From: Azoarcus sp. DD4
GTDB taxonomy: Bacteria; Pseudomonadota; Gammaproteobacteria; Burkholderiales; Rhodocyclaceae
Length of the DNA: 64,000 nucleotides
Direction of reading: 5' to 3'
Assembly: GCF_006496635.1 (NCBI RefSeq)
Contig: NZ_CP022958.1
Location: 434,001-498,000 of the forward strand
The stretch's first letter is position 1; the number at the start of each line of letters is the position of its first letter. Of the stretch, positions 53,520 to 61,468 are shown piece after piece. The notes beneath the pieces are model-generated. The model searched no databases, was not told the DNA's origin, and was given only the letters and a program-made list of their open reading frames with translations. The translations under genes were made by a program, and so were the position numbers.

Positions 53520-54665
53520 TCAGCGCAGCAGGGTCCAGTTGCCGTTCTTCACCGTGATCAGCTCGCGGCCGCGCTTGTCGAAGCCGCTGTGATCCTCCGG
53601 CGTCATGTTATAGACGCCCTGGGCGCCGACCACCTCGCGCGTCTGCTCGAGCGCGTCGCGCAGCGCCAGACGGAACTCGCGGCTGCCCGGCTTGCCCTTC
53701 TTCGCCGCTTCCGGCACCGCCTGCTGCAGCAGCAGGCCGGCGTCGTACATGTTGGCGCCGAAGGTGGCGGGCACCGTGCCGTGCAGCTTGCGGTAGGCGT
53801 CGATGTAGTCGGCAGCGACTTTCTTCGACGGGTTGCTGTCCGGCATTTCGTCCAGCACCAGCATCAGGCCGGCCGCCAGCACCGTGCCTTCCACCTTCTT
53901 GCCGCCGAGCTTGAGGAAGTCGTTGAGTGCGGCCCCGTGGGTCTGGTACATCGTGCCCTTGTAGCCCAGGTCGAACAGCGTGGTCTGAGGCAGCACCGCC
54001 GGGCCGCCGGGCGCGGCCACCAGCACCGCGTCGGGCTTGGCGCCGAACACCTTGAGCGCTTGGCCGGTGACGGACGTGTCCGGCCGCTGGAAGCGTTCGT
54101 TGGCGACGATCCTGATGCCGTGCTTCGCCGCCAGTTCGGACATCACCTTGTGCCAGGTTTCGCCGTAAGGGTCGCCGGTGCCGATGAAGCCCAGCGTTTT
54201 CACCCCGGTCTTCACCATGTGCTCGACCAGCGCCTCGGCGATGATGCCGTCGTTCTGGGTGGTCTTGAACACCCATTTCCGCTTGTCGTCCATAGGCAGC
54301 ACGATGGCGATGGTGCCGACCGGCGCCAGCAGCGGCACCTCGGCCTCGGCGACGAAGCCGAGAATGGCCATCGCGTTGGGCGAACCGGTGGGGCCGATGA
54401 TGGCGTCCACCTTCTGTTCGGTGATGAACTTCTTCACCGCGGTGACCGAGGCGGTGGGGTCGCTGGCATCGTCCACCGCGACGTATTCGACGCTGAGGTC
54501 GCCGATCTTCGTCGGCAGCAGCGGTACCGTGTTCTTCTGCGGGATGCCGACCAGTGCACCGGGGCCGGTGGCCGACGACACGACGCCGACCTTCATCTGG
54601 GCGTGGGCAGCGGTGGCGAAACAGGCGCTCAACAACAGCGAGGAAACGAGCTTCTTGTAGTGCAT
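53520..54665 (-). CDS. ABC transporter substrate-binding protein of the catabolic block
   Basis: A 381-residue exported binding protein (signal LVSSLLLSACFATAAHA, mature start QMKVGVVSSATGPGALVGIP) with the Peripla_BP_6 fold. It is embedded in the degradation block without permease or ATPase genes, so it may deliver the substrate to a general HAAT transporter, perhaps the livHMGF set at 43.6-47.3 kb. Its Asn/Asp-rich ligand site residues cannot be read reliably. Confidence 0.9.
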   Translation of the reverse strand: MHYKKLVSSLLLSACFATAAHAQMKVGVVSSATGPGALVGIPQKNTVPLLPTKIGDLSVEYVAVDDASDPTASVTAVKKFITEQKVDAIIGPTGSPNAMAILGFVAEAEVPLLAPVGTIAIVLPMDDKRKWVFKTTQNDGIIAEALVEHMVKTGVKTLGFIGTGDPYGETWHKVMSELAAKHGIRIVANERFQRPDTSVTGQALKVFGAKPDAVLVAAPGGPAVLPQTTLFDLGYKGTMYQTHGAALNDFLKLGGKKVEGTVLAAGLMLVLDEMPDSNPSKKVAADYIDAYRKLHGTVPATFGANMYDAGLLLQQAVPEAAKKGKPGSREFRLALRDALEQTREVVGAQGVYNMTPEDHSGFDKRGRELITVKNGNWTLLR

Positions 54666-54732
54666 GGTTCTCTCCGTGGTTGGGGTGAAGCGCGGCCGAA
54701 GGCCGGTGGGGCGGACGCCGCTAGGGCGCGGA

Positions 54733-55254
54733 TCAGTGGTTCTTGTTGTCGCTGGCGCGGGCGCTGGCGTAGGTGCCCTGCCAGTACACCAGCGGCGGAC
54801 CATCGCGATGCTCGAAGCCGTCCACCACGCCGAGCACGATGTCGTGGTCGCCGGCGGTGACCAGCGCATGCACCGAGCATTCGAAGGTGGCGACCGCATC
54901 GGCGATCACCGGCAGGCCAGCCGCCGACAGCCGGTAATCGACGCCGGCGAAGCGGTCGTCGGCCGGGCGCGCCATCTGCTGCGCGATCGGGCGCTGGTCT
55001 TCGGCCAGCACATTGACGACGAAGCGGCGAGCCCGGCTGATGGTGGCGTGGGCGCGCGAGCCGCGGATGACGTTCCAGCTCACCATCGGCGGCTCCATCG
55101 AAACGCTGACGAAGGAGTTGACCGTCATGCCGAAGGGGGTGCCGGTATCGTCGAGCGTGGTGATGACGGCAATGCCGGTAGGGAAGCGGCCGAAGGCTCG
55201 CCGCAGTTCGGGTTTGGCACCGGCGGCGGCCGGCGCGGCAGGGGTCTGGGCCAT
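54733..55254 (-). CDS. Flavin reductase of a two-component monooxygenase
   Basis: A 173-residue flavin reductase of the HpaC/DszD type (FGRFPTGIAVITTLDDTGTP, FGMTVNSFVSVSMEPPMVSW, RFVVNVLAEDQRPIAQQMA). It reduces FMN or FAD with NAD(P)H and supplies it to a separate oxygenase. The acyl-CoA-dehydrogenase-like gene 45 bp upstream is the evident partner. Confidence 0.92.
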   Translation of the reverse strand: MAQTPAAPAAAGAKPELRRAFGRFPTGIAVITTLDDTGTPFGMTVNSFVSVSMEPPMVSWNVIRGSRAHATISRARRFVVNVLAEDQRPIAQQMARPADDRFAGVDYRLSAAGLPVIADAVATFECSVHALVTAGDHDIVLGVVDGFEHRDGPPLVYWQGTYASARASDNKNH

Positions 55255-55299
55255 GATGCACCTCGCGTGGATGGTGGCGTTGCGGGTCGGGGGCGATGC

Positions 55300-56565
55300 T
55301 CAGTCGTCGCGGCGTTCGCCTTCTTCGTAGAGCACGCCGTGACCGATGCGGTCCATGCAGATCTCGGCGGTCCACGGCAGCATCAGCGCGCCGCAGCGGC
55401 TGTCACGGAACATGCGTTCGAGCGGGAAGCTCTTGAGCATCGCCTGGCCGCCACAGACGCGCACCGCGATAGCGCAGATCTCGGCGCAGTACTCCATGAC
55501 AGTGTATTGGCAGGCATAGGCGCGCATGCGCTCGGCGCGCGAGGGGTTGCGCTTGAACTCGGAAGTGACGCGGTGGAACAGGGCCCAGGCCTGCTGCAGC
55601 TTGACGTACATCTCGGCGACGCCGTACTGCTTGGTCGGGTACATGCGGCGCTTCACATTGACGCCCGAGACCTCGGCGCGCAAGTAGGCGACGGTGAAGT
55701 CGTAGGCGGCCTGGGCCACGCCCATGTAGCAGGGGGTGAGCGTCATGAACATGTGCGGGTACTGGCTGGCAGCCTGGATGTAGACGCCCTGCGGCATCAG
55801 CTGGGCGGTGTCGGGCACATGCACGTCCTTGAACAGCAGGGTGCGCGAGACGGTGCCGCGCATGCCGAGCGGATCCCAGTCGCCGACCACAGAAACCCCC
55901 GGCGCATCCGCCGGTACCGCGATGAACATGGTGTTGGCGTAGGTCGGCTCGGGCACGTCCTCGGTACACAGCACGCCGTAGTAGTCGGCCGAGCCGGCCA
56001 GCGAGGCGAAGATCTTCTTGCCGTTGAGCACCCAGCCGTCGCCGGTCTTGGTGGCCACCGTGCCGAAGGGGTGCTTGCCGGCCGCGGCGCCGCTACCTTC
56101 CGAGAAGGGCTGCGAGTAGATCTTGCCGTCCAGCATGTTGCGGTAGTGGATGGCGCGGTTGCGCTCGTGGCTTTCGCGCTGGGCCGGAGTGAGATCGAGT
56201 GCATCGATCATGTCCGCGGTCCACAGCGCGTTGGCGTTGTGCATGTTGAAGGTGTTGGCGGTGGAGCCGCAGTAGTAGGCGATGCGCGAGGCCACCAGCG
56301 CGTAGGTCCGGTAATCGGCACCGAGGCCGCCGAGGCGCTTCGGCACGCACAGGCCGAGGAAGCCTATCTCCTTCAGGTCTTCGTAGTTGGCGGTGGGGAA
56401 GCTCGCCTCGCGGTCGTGCTTGAAGGCGCGTTCTGCCCAGGCCACGCCGTACTTGTCGACGCGGGCGATCAGTTCGCGCTGCAGCTCGGTGAGCGGCTGT
56501 CCGTCGAACAGGGTGTTGTTGTCGGCGGATTTGGCGGCGTATTGGGTCAGGTAGCTGCTGTCCAT
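55300..56565 (-). CDS. Acyl-CoA-dehydrogenase-fold flavin monooxygenase
   Basis: A 421-residue protein with the three-part acyl-CoA dehydrogenase fold (LKEIGFLGLCVPKRLGGLGA; IYSQPFSEGSGAAAGKHPFG; YPTKQYGVAEMYVKLQQAWA). Group D flavin monooxygenases such as DszC, indole oxygenase IifC and some phenol hydroxylases share this fold. The flavin reductase next door makes a hydroxylase more likely than a dehydrogenase. In context it may hydroxylate a pyridine-type ring to give the NicX-type substrate. A true acyl-CoA dehydrogenase is the alternative. Confidence 0.8.
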   Translation of the reverse strand: MDSSYLTQYAAKSADNNTLFDGQPLTELQRELIARVDKYGVAWAERAFKHDREASFPTANYEDLKEIGFLGLCVPKRLGGLGADYRTYALVASRIAYYCGSTANTFNMHNANALWTADMIDALDLTPAQRESHERNRAIHYRNMLDGKIYSQPFSEGSGAAAGKHPFGTVATKTGDGWVLNGKKIFASLAGSADYYGVLCTEDVPEPTYANTMFIAVPADAPGVSVVGDWDPLGMRGTVSRTLLFKDVHVPDTAQLMPQGVYIQAASQYPHMFMTLTPCYMGVAQAAYDFTVAYLRAEVSGVNVKRRMYPTKQYGVAEMYVKLQQAWALFHRVTSEFKRNPSRAERMRAYACQYTVMEYCAEICAIAVRVCGGQAMLKSFPLERMFRDSRCGALMLPWTAEICMDRIGHGVLYEEGERRDD

Positions 56566-56586
56566 GTCGGTGTCCTCGGGTGGGGC

Positions 56587-57378
56587 TCAGGGGGCGGTGT
56601 GCGGGAAGTGCGTCGCGAGGAAGTCGTCGACGACGCGGTTGAAGGCGTCCGGCGATTCGAGATTCGCCATGTGGTTGGTGTGGGGGAATTCGTGCAGCGC
56701 GGCGTGCGGGATGCGCTCGGCCATGCGGCGCATGCCCTTGGGCGGTGCCTGCAGGTCGAGTTCGCCGGCGAGAAGCAGCGTCGGGACGGCGATGTCGCCG
56801 AGCGCGGCCTTGCGGTCGAAGGTGACGAGCAGACGCATGTAGTCGAGGTAGCGGTCGCGGTCGACCTGGTCGGCGGCGAGCAGCGCGATCGCGTGCATCG
56901 CGGGCGTGATCGCCGGGCCGATGAAGTTCTTCAGCAGCGCCGGGGCGGCATCGGCGAAGCGGGCGACGTCGGCGAGCGGTTCGGCGCGCTGGCGGATGAA
57001 CTCCTCCTGCCAGGCCGGGTCGGGGCTGCCGAAGCCGGCGCTGGTGGCGGACAGGATCAGGCTGGCGACCCGTTGCGGATGGCGGTGATGGAAGGCCTGC
57101 GCCACCATGCCGCCGATCGAGTGGCCGAGCAGGTGGACGCGGTCCATGCCCTGCGCATCCAGCATCGCGGCGAGCGCATCGGCGAGCGCCTCCCAGCTGT
57201 TCTCCGCCAGCGCCTGCGAGTTGCCGTAGCCCGGCATGGTCCACGCCAGGGTGAGGCGGCGGCGGCCGAAGTGGTGCAACTGCGGCAGCCAGACTTCGGC
57301 GCTCGACCCCATGCCGTGCAGTAGCACCAGCGGGATGTCGCCCTGACCGCTGGCGAGCCAGCTCGGCACGGACTTCAT
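56587..57378 (-). CDS. Alpha/beta hydrolase, possible NicD-like deformylase
   Basis: A 263-residue alpha/beta hydrolase with nucleophile S87 (LLGHSIGGMVAQ), acid D208 (AGELDLQAP) and H236 (PHTNHMANLESPD). Its ATG overlaps the stop of the NicX-like dioxygenase gene (ATGA). In nicotinate degradation the NicX product N-formylmaleamate is cleaved by the alpha/beta hydrolase NicD, so a similar step is probable. General esterase or C-C hydrolase activity remains possible. Confidence 0.82.
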   Translation of the reverse strand: MKSVPSWLASGQGDIPLVLLHGMGSSAEVWLPQLHHFGRRRLTLAWTMPGYGNSQALAENSWEALADALAAMLDAQGMDRVHLLGHSIGGMVAQAFHHRHPQRVASLILSATSAGFGSPDPAWQEEFIRQRAEPLADVARFADAAPALLKNFIGPAITPAMHAIALLAADQVDRDRYLDYMRLLVTFDRKAALGDIAVPTLLLAGELDLQAPPKGMRRMAERIPHAALHEFPHTNHMANLESPDAFNRVVDDFLATHFPHTAP

Positions 57379-58415
57379 GCGAACACCCCGCTTACCAGCT
57401 TGCCGCGCTCGACGATGAGCTGGCCGTCGAGGCTGACGCTGCAGTTGCGCAGCGGCAGGTCGAAGTGGCCCAGGCTGTGGCGGCCGGCGACGTCGTTGGC
57501 GCCGGTGGAGTAGAGGAAGTTGCCGGCGAAGGCGCGCAGTTCGGTGCCGTTGAGTTCGGTCTTGTCGAACATCTGCAGCGCCTCCCAGCGCGCACGCGGA
57601 TTCATGCCCCAGCCGACGTGGCTGACTGCGTAGGCGTCGCGGTCGTTCCAGGCCTCCATGTAGGAGCGCATCAGCTCGGCATCCAGGCCCTTGCCCTCGA
57701 TCGCGCTGACGTAGTCGTCGTCGATGCGCAGCGCGACCGGGCTTTCAAGGTAGCGCTTGAAAGTGAGGTTCACATCGCCGGTGTCGAGCACCAGCGTGCC
57801 GTTGACCGAATCCTTGGCGGGAAAGGCGAGGCAGATGCCGCCGGGCCAGTGCTGCACCAGGCCCGGCCGGTCGGCGCCGCCCCACACGCCGGCGACCTTG
57901 GCGCCGGCCAGCTTGATCTCGAGGTCGGTGCCGGCCTCCGACGTCACCCGCATCACGCCCGCCTTGGCCAGCATGCGCACGCCCTGCTTGACCTGCGCCG
58001 TGAGGTCGAGATCGGTGGTGAGCCGTTCGATGATCTCCGGGTGTTCGTTGCTGATCATGATGACGCGCGCGCCGCTGGCGAGGATCTCGCCGAGTTCCGG
58101 CGCGTGCAGCAAGCCTTCGACGGTGAGATCCACCACCAGACCTTCGCCGGACAGCGCCGCCATCACCGGCCGCATGCGCTGGATGACGTGCGAGGCGCCG
58201 GTCGAGCGCACCGGCACCGGCGTCGCGATCGGCAGCGAGGGCACGGTGATGCGCACCGGTACCGCGTCGAGGCGGGCGAGGGCGAGTTCGGCGAGGTCGA
58301 GGTTGATCTGCCGGCTTTCCGTTTCGGCCAGGATGCGGACGACCTCCCCCGGCTGGACCTTGCATCTGCGGAAGATCGTCTCGAAGGCGCGCAACCACTT
58401 TTCCTGCACTTTCAT
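57375..58415 (-). CDS. 2,5-dihydroxypyridine 5,6-dioxygenase (NicX) family ring-cleavage enzyme
   Basis: A 346-residue protein that lines up with NicX over its length. The three Fe(II) ligands known from NicX are present: H266 (VSHVGWGMNP), H317 and D319 (GHFDLPLRNC). NGTLVLDTGDVNLTFKRYL and GNFLYSTGAND are also shared. The family opens the ring of 2,5-dihydroxypyridine to N-formylmaleamate with O2. It is first gene of the block and coupled to a hydrolase. The N-terminal half is less like NicX, so the ring substrate may differ. The remote relation to M29 aminopeptidases should not mislead annotation. Confidence 0.85.
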   Translation of the reverse strand: MKVQEKWLRAFETIFRRCKVQPGEVVRILAETESRQINLDLAELALARLDAVPVRITVPSLPIATPVPVRSTGASHVIQRMRPVMAALSGEGLVVDLTVEGLLHAPELGEILASGARVIMISNEHPEIIERLTTDLDLTAQVKQGVRMLAKAGVMRVTSEAGTDLEIKLAGAKVAGVWGGADRPGLVQHWPGGICLAFPAKDSVNGTLVLDTGDVNLTFKRYLESPVALRIDDDYVSAIEGKGLDAELMRSYMEAWNDRDAYAVSHVGWGMNPRARWEALQMFDKTELNGTELRAFAGNFLYSTGANDVAGRHSLGHFDLPLRNCSVSLDGQLIVERGKLVSGVFA

Positions 58416-58883
58416 CGCTAGCTCCAGCGACCGGATACGGGTGGATCGCGTTCGCTTTCGTCTCGAATTAGTAGACCCGTGAGTCGACTATTGGAGATAG
58501 ACGTTTATGTGTCAAGTAGATTTTGATGCACACCATGGAATAGAAATCCATTATGTTTCAGTGCAGAAATCAACAAATGGCGCGCTATTTCAGTGCGTGA
58601 GTATCGAACGAGTGCATGAAAATGGTGCGGCGCAAGATTTACGGAATTCTTTATTAAACGACCAATTGGTCGTTTAATATGAGTGGACACTTCGTCGGAC
58701 AAGCGTTTCAGTGCCGGTCGGCAACGCATTGCGGCAGGCACGTTCGTGGTGCCTGGAGCGCATCGGTTCGGGGCGCAGGGAGGCGGCGCCCGCGGAGGAA
58801 AGGGCAGGGGGCGCGGCGGATGCCGCGCGAAGGGAGGGTTGGGGGAGGGCTAGGAGAGGGGGGTGTGGCGGCGGTGCGATCCG
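58416..58883. promoter_or_regulatory. 468 bp control region without a supported gene
   Basis: The left 260 bp are distinctly AT-rich against the GC-rich surroundings and hold the palindrome at 58,653-58,678; this is the promoter region of the catabolic block. The right part is purine-rich (AGGAAAGGGCAGGG, GGGTTGGGGGAGGG) with no recognisable feature. Short frames inside lack a ribosome binding site and coding bias. Confidence 0.5.
58653..58678. promoter_or_regulatory. Perfect 26 bp palindrome, candidate TetR operator
   Basis: The two 13-base arms ATTAAACGACCAA and TTGGTCGTTTAAT are exact inverse copies. The core CGACCAATTGGTCG is of the form bound by TetR dimers. It lies about 240 bp upstream of the NicX-like gene, and the block's TetR gene is at 49,159. 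Assignment to that protein is inference. Confidence 0.65.
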
Positions 58884-59399
58884 TCAGCCTGGGCGCAGTG
58901 CGCTCCAGTCGATGGCGTCCAGTGTGTTCTTCACCAGCAGGCCGAGCTCCGTGTTGCCTTCCATCAGCAGGCGGCGGCTGAAGAACAGGGTGTCGGCGTC
59001 TTCCTCGCGCAGTGCGAGCGCCATGAAGTCGCGCGCCTTGGCCGACAGCACCAGGTCGGGCGTGGTCTCGCCGGCAGCGCGGCGGAAGCCCTTTTCGGAG
59101 AGCGTGAAGTCCAGCGTCAGGCCCGCGTCGGTGACGCGGATGCGCAGGCGGCGGTCGACGAGCGCTTCGAGCTGCTCGCGGGGCAGGATGCGGCCGAGCG
59201 CGAGATTGAGCGCGCCGACCAGGGCCTGGGTCGGGATCTGTTGCGGCAGACGGGCGGCGACGCGGGCGAGCGGTGCCGGCACCGTGAAGGCCGGGATGCG
59301 CAGCCCGGCGAAGCGCTGTTCGAGTTGCCGGGCGACACGCTGGCGCAGGCTGTGCGGCAGCAGTTCGGCGAGCGGCAGGCGCGGTGCAAGGAAGGACAT
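58884..59399 (-). CDS. ubiT: Ubiquinone biosynthesis accessory factor UbiT
   Basis: A 171-residue protein with an SCP2 sterol-binding-like domain (LEALVDRRLRIRVTDAGLTL, PDLVLSAKARDFMALALREE, DADTLFFSRRLLMEGNTELG). With UbiU and UbiV, which precede it on the same strand, it forms the set for O2-independent ubiquinone synthesis, where it is thought to hold the polyprenyl intermediates. The gene order UbiU-UbiV-UbiT is compact. Confidence 0.9.
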   Translation of the reverse strand: MSFLAPRLPLAELLPHSLRQRVARQLEQRFAGLRIPAFTVPAPLARVAARLPQQIPTQALVGALNLALGRILPREQLEALVDRRLRIRVTDAGLTLDFTLSEKGFRRAAGETTPDLVLSAKARDFMALALREEDADTLFFSRRLLMEGNTELGLLVKNTLDAIDWSALRPG

Positions 59400-59412
59400 G
59401 GGGGCTCCGTGT

Positions 59413-60309
59413 TCAGGCGGGGACGAACTGCTCGACACCGGGGCGGCCGTGCCAGAAGCCGTTGCAGGGTGCGGCCGGCATCTGGCCGGTGCTGGCGGCC
59501 AGTGCTTCGGCCGGGGCCTCGCGACCGTCGAGTGTGGCGCGGAAATGCTCGACGATGGCGCGGGTGTGGCTGCCCTGCGGGCTGATGCGCAGGATTTCGG
59601 CGCAGCCCTCGATGGCCGACAGATCGCCAAGCAGGGTGTGTACCTTGGCCGATTGGGTCTGCACGCCGTTCAGCGTCAGGAAAGGTTCGCCTTCGCGGGT
59701 GCGTAACACCAGGCCGTCGGCGATGCCGAGGCAGCGGAATTCGCAGTTGTCTTTCTGCAGGTTGTAGTGGCGGGCGGTGAAGCAGCGCGCCGAATGCGCC
59801 AGCGGCAGGCGGCCGTAGCCGAAGACTTCGGTTTCGATCGGCGTCGGCAGCGCGGCGCGCACTTCGGCCAGCGCCGCGCCCGACATTTCCGGCGCCACCG
59901 CCCAGCGCGTGGCGCCAGCCTCGATCAGCAGGCCGAGCGTGTGCGGGTTGAAGACGTTGAGCGTGGGCCCGGCGATCCAGTCGCGCCGGCCGGCTTCGGC
60001 GAGCAAGCGCACCGCCGCCATGTCGTTGGCCTCGACGCGGAAGCGCGGCTGGCCGACGACGCGGCGCAGGGTCTTGAGGTCGGATTCCGATTCGATCAGC
60101 GACTGGGTGGACAGCACCGCTTCCTTGCCGGCGTCGGCCAGCATCGCCGCGACTTCCAGCCAGTCGTCCAGGCGCAGCTCGTGGCGGCGCGAGCACACGG
60201 TCTCGCCGAGGTGGACGATGTCCACCGGGCTGTCGGCGATCCCGGCGTAGAAGTCGAGCACGCTCTGGCGCGGCCAGTAGTAGAGCAGGGGGCCGAGGGA
60301 CAGCTTCAT
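59413..60309 (-). CDS. ubiV: O2-independent ubiquinone hydroxylation protein UbiV
   Basis: A 298-residue U32-peptidase-family protein that carries a [4Fe-4S] cluster instead of acting as a protease. Candidate ligands are in HLGETVCSRRHEL and in ARCFTARHYNLQKDNCEFRC. It works as a heterodimer with UbiU in ring hydroxylation without oxygen. I used the ATG at 60,309 (MKLSLGPLLYYW); another at 60,327 overlaps the ubiU stop, so the start may be six codons earlier and coupled. Confidence 0.92.
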   Translation of the reverse strand: MKLSLGPLLYYWPRQSVLDFYAGIADSPVDIVHLGETVCSRRHELRLDDWLEVAAMLADAGKEAVLSTQSLIESESDLKTLRRVVGQPRFRVEANDMAAVRLLAEAGRRDWIAGPTLNVFNPHTLGLLIEAGATRWAVAPEMSGAALAEVRAALPTPIETEVFGYGRLPLAHSARCFTARHYNLQKDNCEFRCLGIADGLVLRTREGEPFLTLNGVQTQSAKVHTLLGDLSAIEGCAEILRISPQGSHTRAIVEHFRATLDGREAPAEALAASTGQMPAAPCNGFWHGRPGVEQFVPA

Positions 60310-60323
60310 GGCGGACTGCATCC

Positions 60324-61337
60324 TCATTTCCAGGGGCGGTAGTAGGCGCCGAGGGTGTGGCTCTGGCCTTCGGACACCTTGTTGAGTTCGGCCATCCAGG
60401 CGGGCAGCGCCTGGAAGCCGGCGGGGTCGGCGGCGACGCGGTCGAGCGCGGCGCGCCACACCTTGGTGACCTGGGCGACATAGGCCGGGCTGCGCTGGCG
60501 GCCTTCGATCTTGATCGCGGCCACGCCGATGCGGGCGAGCTCCGGCAGCATTTCCAGCGTATTGAGGCTGGTCGGTTCCTCGATCGCGTAGTAGGTCTCG
60601 TCGTTGACCTCGAAGCGGCCCTTGCACAGCGTCGGGTAGCCGGCGCGCTCCTGCTCGCCGAAACGGTCGATCAGGATGCCGTTGAGCCGCGTCTCCATGC
60701 CCTGCGGCGTCTGCTCCCAGCGCACATGCTTGCCCGGCGAGCAGGCGCCGTTGCAGTTGGGCGATTCACCGGTGGCGTAGGCCGAGAGCGCGCAGCGGCC
60801 CTCGACCATGACGCACAGGCCGCCGAAGCCGAACACCTCGATTTCCACCGGCGTGCGGCCGACCACCTGCTCCACCTGCGCCATCGACAGTACCCGCGGC
60901 AGCACCGCGCGCTGGATGCCGAAACGCTCGTGATAGAAATTGATCGCCTCGTAGCTGGTGGCCGAGCCCTGCACCGAGAGGTGCAGCCGCAGCTGAGGAT
61001 GGGTCTTGGCCGCGTAGGCCATCAGGCCGGGATCGGCGAGGATCACCGCGTCGATGCCGAACTCGGCGGCGCGGTCCACCGCGGCGGTCCAGCCTGCCCA
61101 GTTGGCGCTCTGCGGATAGGTGTTGAGCGCCAGCAGCACCTTGCGCCGGCGCGCGTGGGCGTAGGCGATGCCTTCGCGCATCTGCGCGGGGTCGAAGTTG
61201 AGGCCGGTGAAATTGCGGGCGTTGGTGGCGTCCTTGAAGCCGAGATAGACGCAGTCGGCGCCATGGTCGATGGCGGTCTTGAGGGCCGGCAGGGAGCCGG
61301 CGGGGCAGACCAGTTCGATGCGCTGGGATTGGGTCAT
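60324..61337 (-). CDS. ubiU: O2-independent ubiquinone hydroxylation protein UbiU
   Basis: A 337-residue U32-family iron-sulphur protein (starts MTQSQRIELVCPAGSLPALK). The cluster Cys lie in GGLCVMVEGRCALSAYATGE, SPNCNGACSPGKHV and TLCKGRFEV. Partner of UbiV; together they allow ubiquinone synthesis during anaerobic growth such as denitrification, fitting a facultative host. Confidence 0.93.
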   Translation of the reverse strand: MTQSQRIELVCPAGSLPALKTAIDHGADCVYLGFKDATNARNFTGLNFDPAQMREGIAYAHARRRKVLLALNTYPQSANWAGWTAAVDRAAEFGIDAVILADPGLMAYAAKTHPQLRLHLSVQGSATSYEAINFYHERFGIQRAVLPRVLSMAQVEQVVGRTPVEIEVFGFGGLCVMVEGRCALSAYATGESPNCNGACSPGKHVRWEQTPQGMETRLNGILIDRFGEQERAGYPTLCKGRFEVNDETYYAIEEPTSLNTLEMLPELARIGVAAIKIEGRQRSPAYVAQVTKVWRAALDRVAADPAGFQALPAWMAELNKVSEGQSHTLGAYYRPWK

Positions 61338-61468
61338 GAGTGGGTGGCGGGAGCCCGGTTGCGGAGCCCCGCCACCTTAGTGGCCCGCGACGCCCCCTGC
61401 TTTGACCCGGGTCAAACGCCCGTCGCGGGCGGCGGCGTCGCGGTTGCCGCCCGGCTGTTCGGGCCGGT

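Noticed and set aside
54664..57324. A very long open frame (886 codons) on the plus strand opposite the catabolic block.
   Set aside because: It is antisense to four genes with clear family matches, its product is low-complexity Gly/Val/Ala/Arg and it has no ribosome binding site. High GC keeps stop codons rare in that frame.
57375..58415. Annotation of the NicX-like protein as an M29 leucyl aminopeptidase.
   Set aside because: The ligand pattern H266, H317, D319 and the long shared C-terminal motifs fit the dioxygenase branch; the peptidase label reflects a distant common fold.
58505..58741. A 78-codon minus-strand frame in the AT-rich control region before the NicX-like gene.
   Set aside because: No ribosome binding site, no coding-like composition, and it covers the perfect palindrome, which is better read as an operator.
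60324..61337. Annotation of UbiU/UbiV as collagenase-like U32 peptidases.
   Set aside because: Conserved cluster cysteines and linkage with ubiT identify the ubiquinone proteins.
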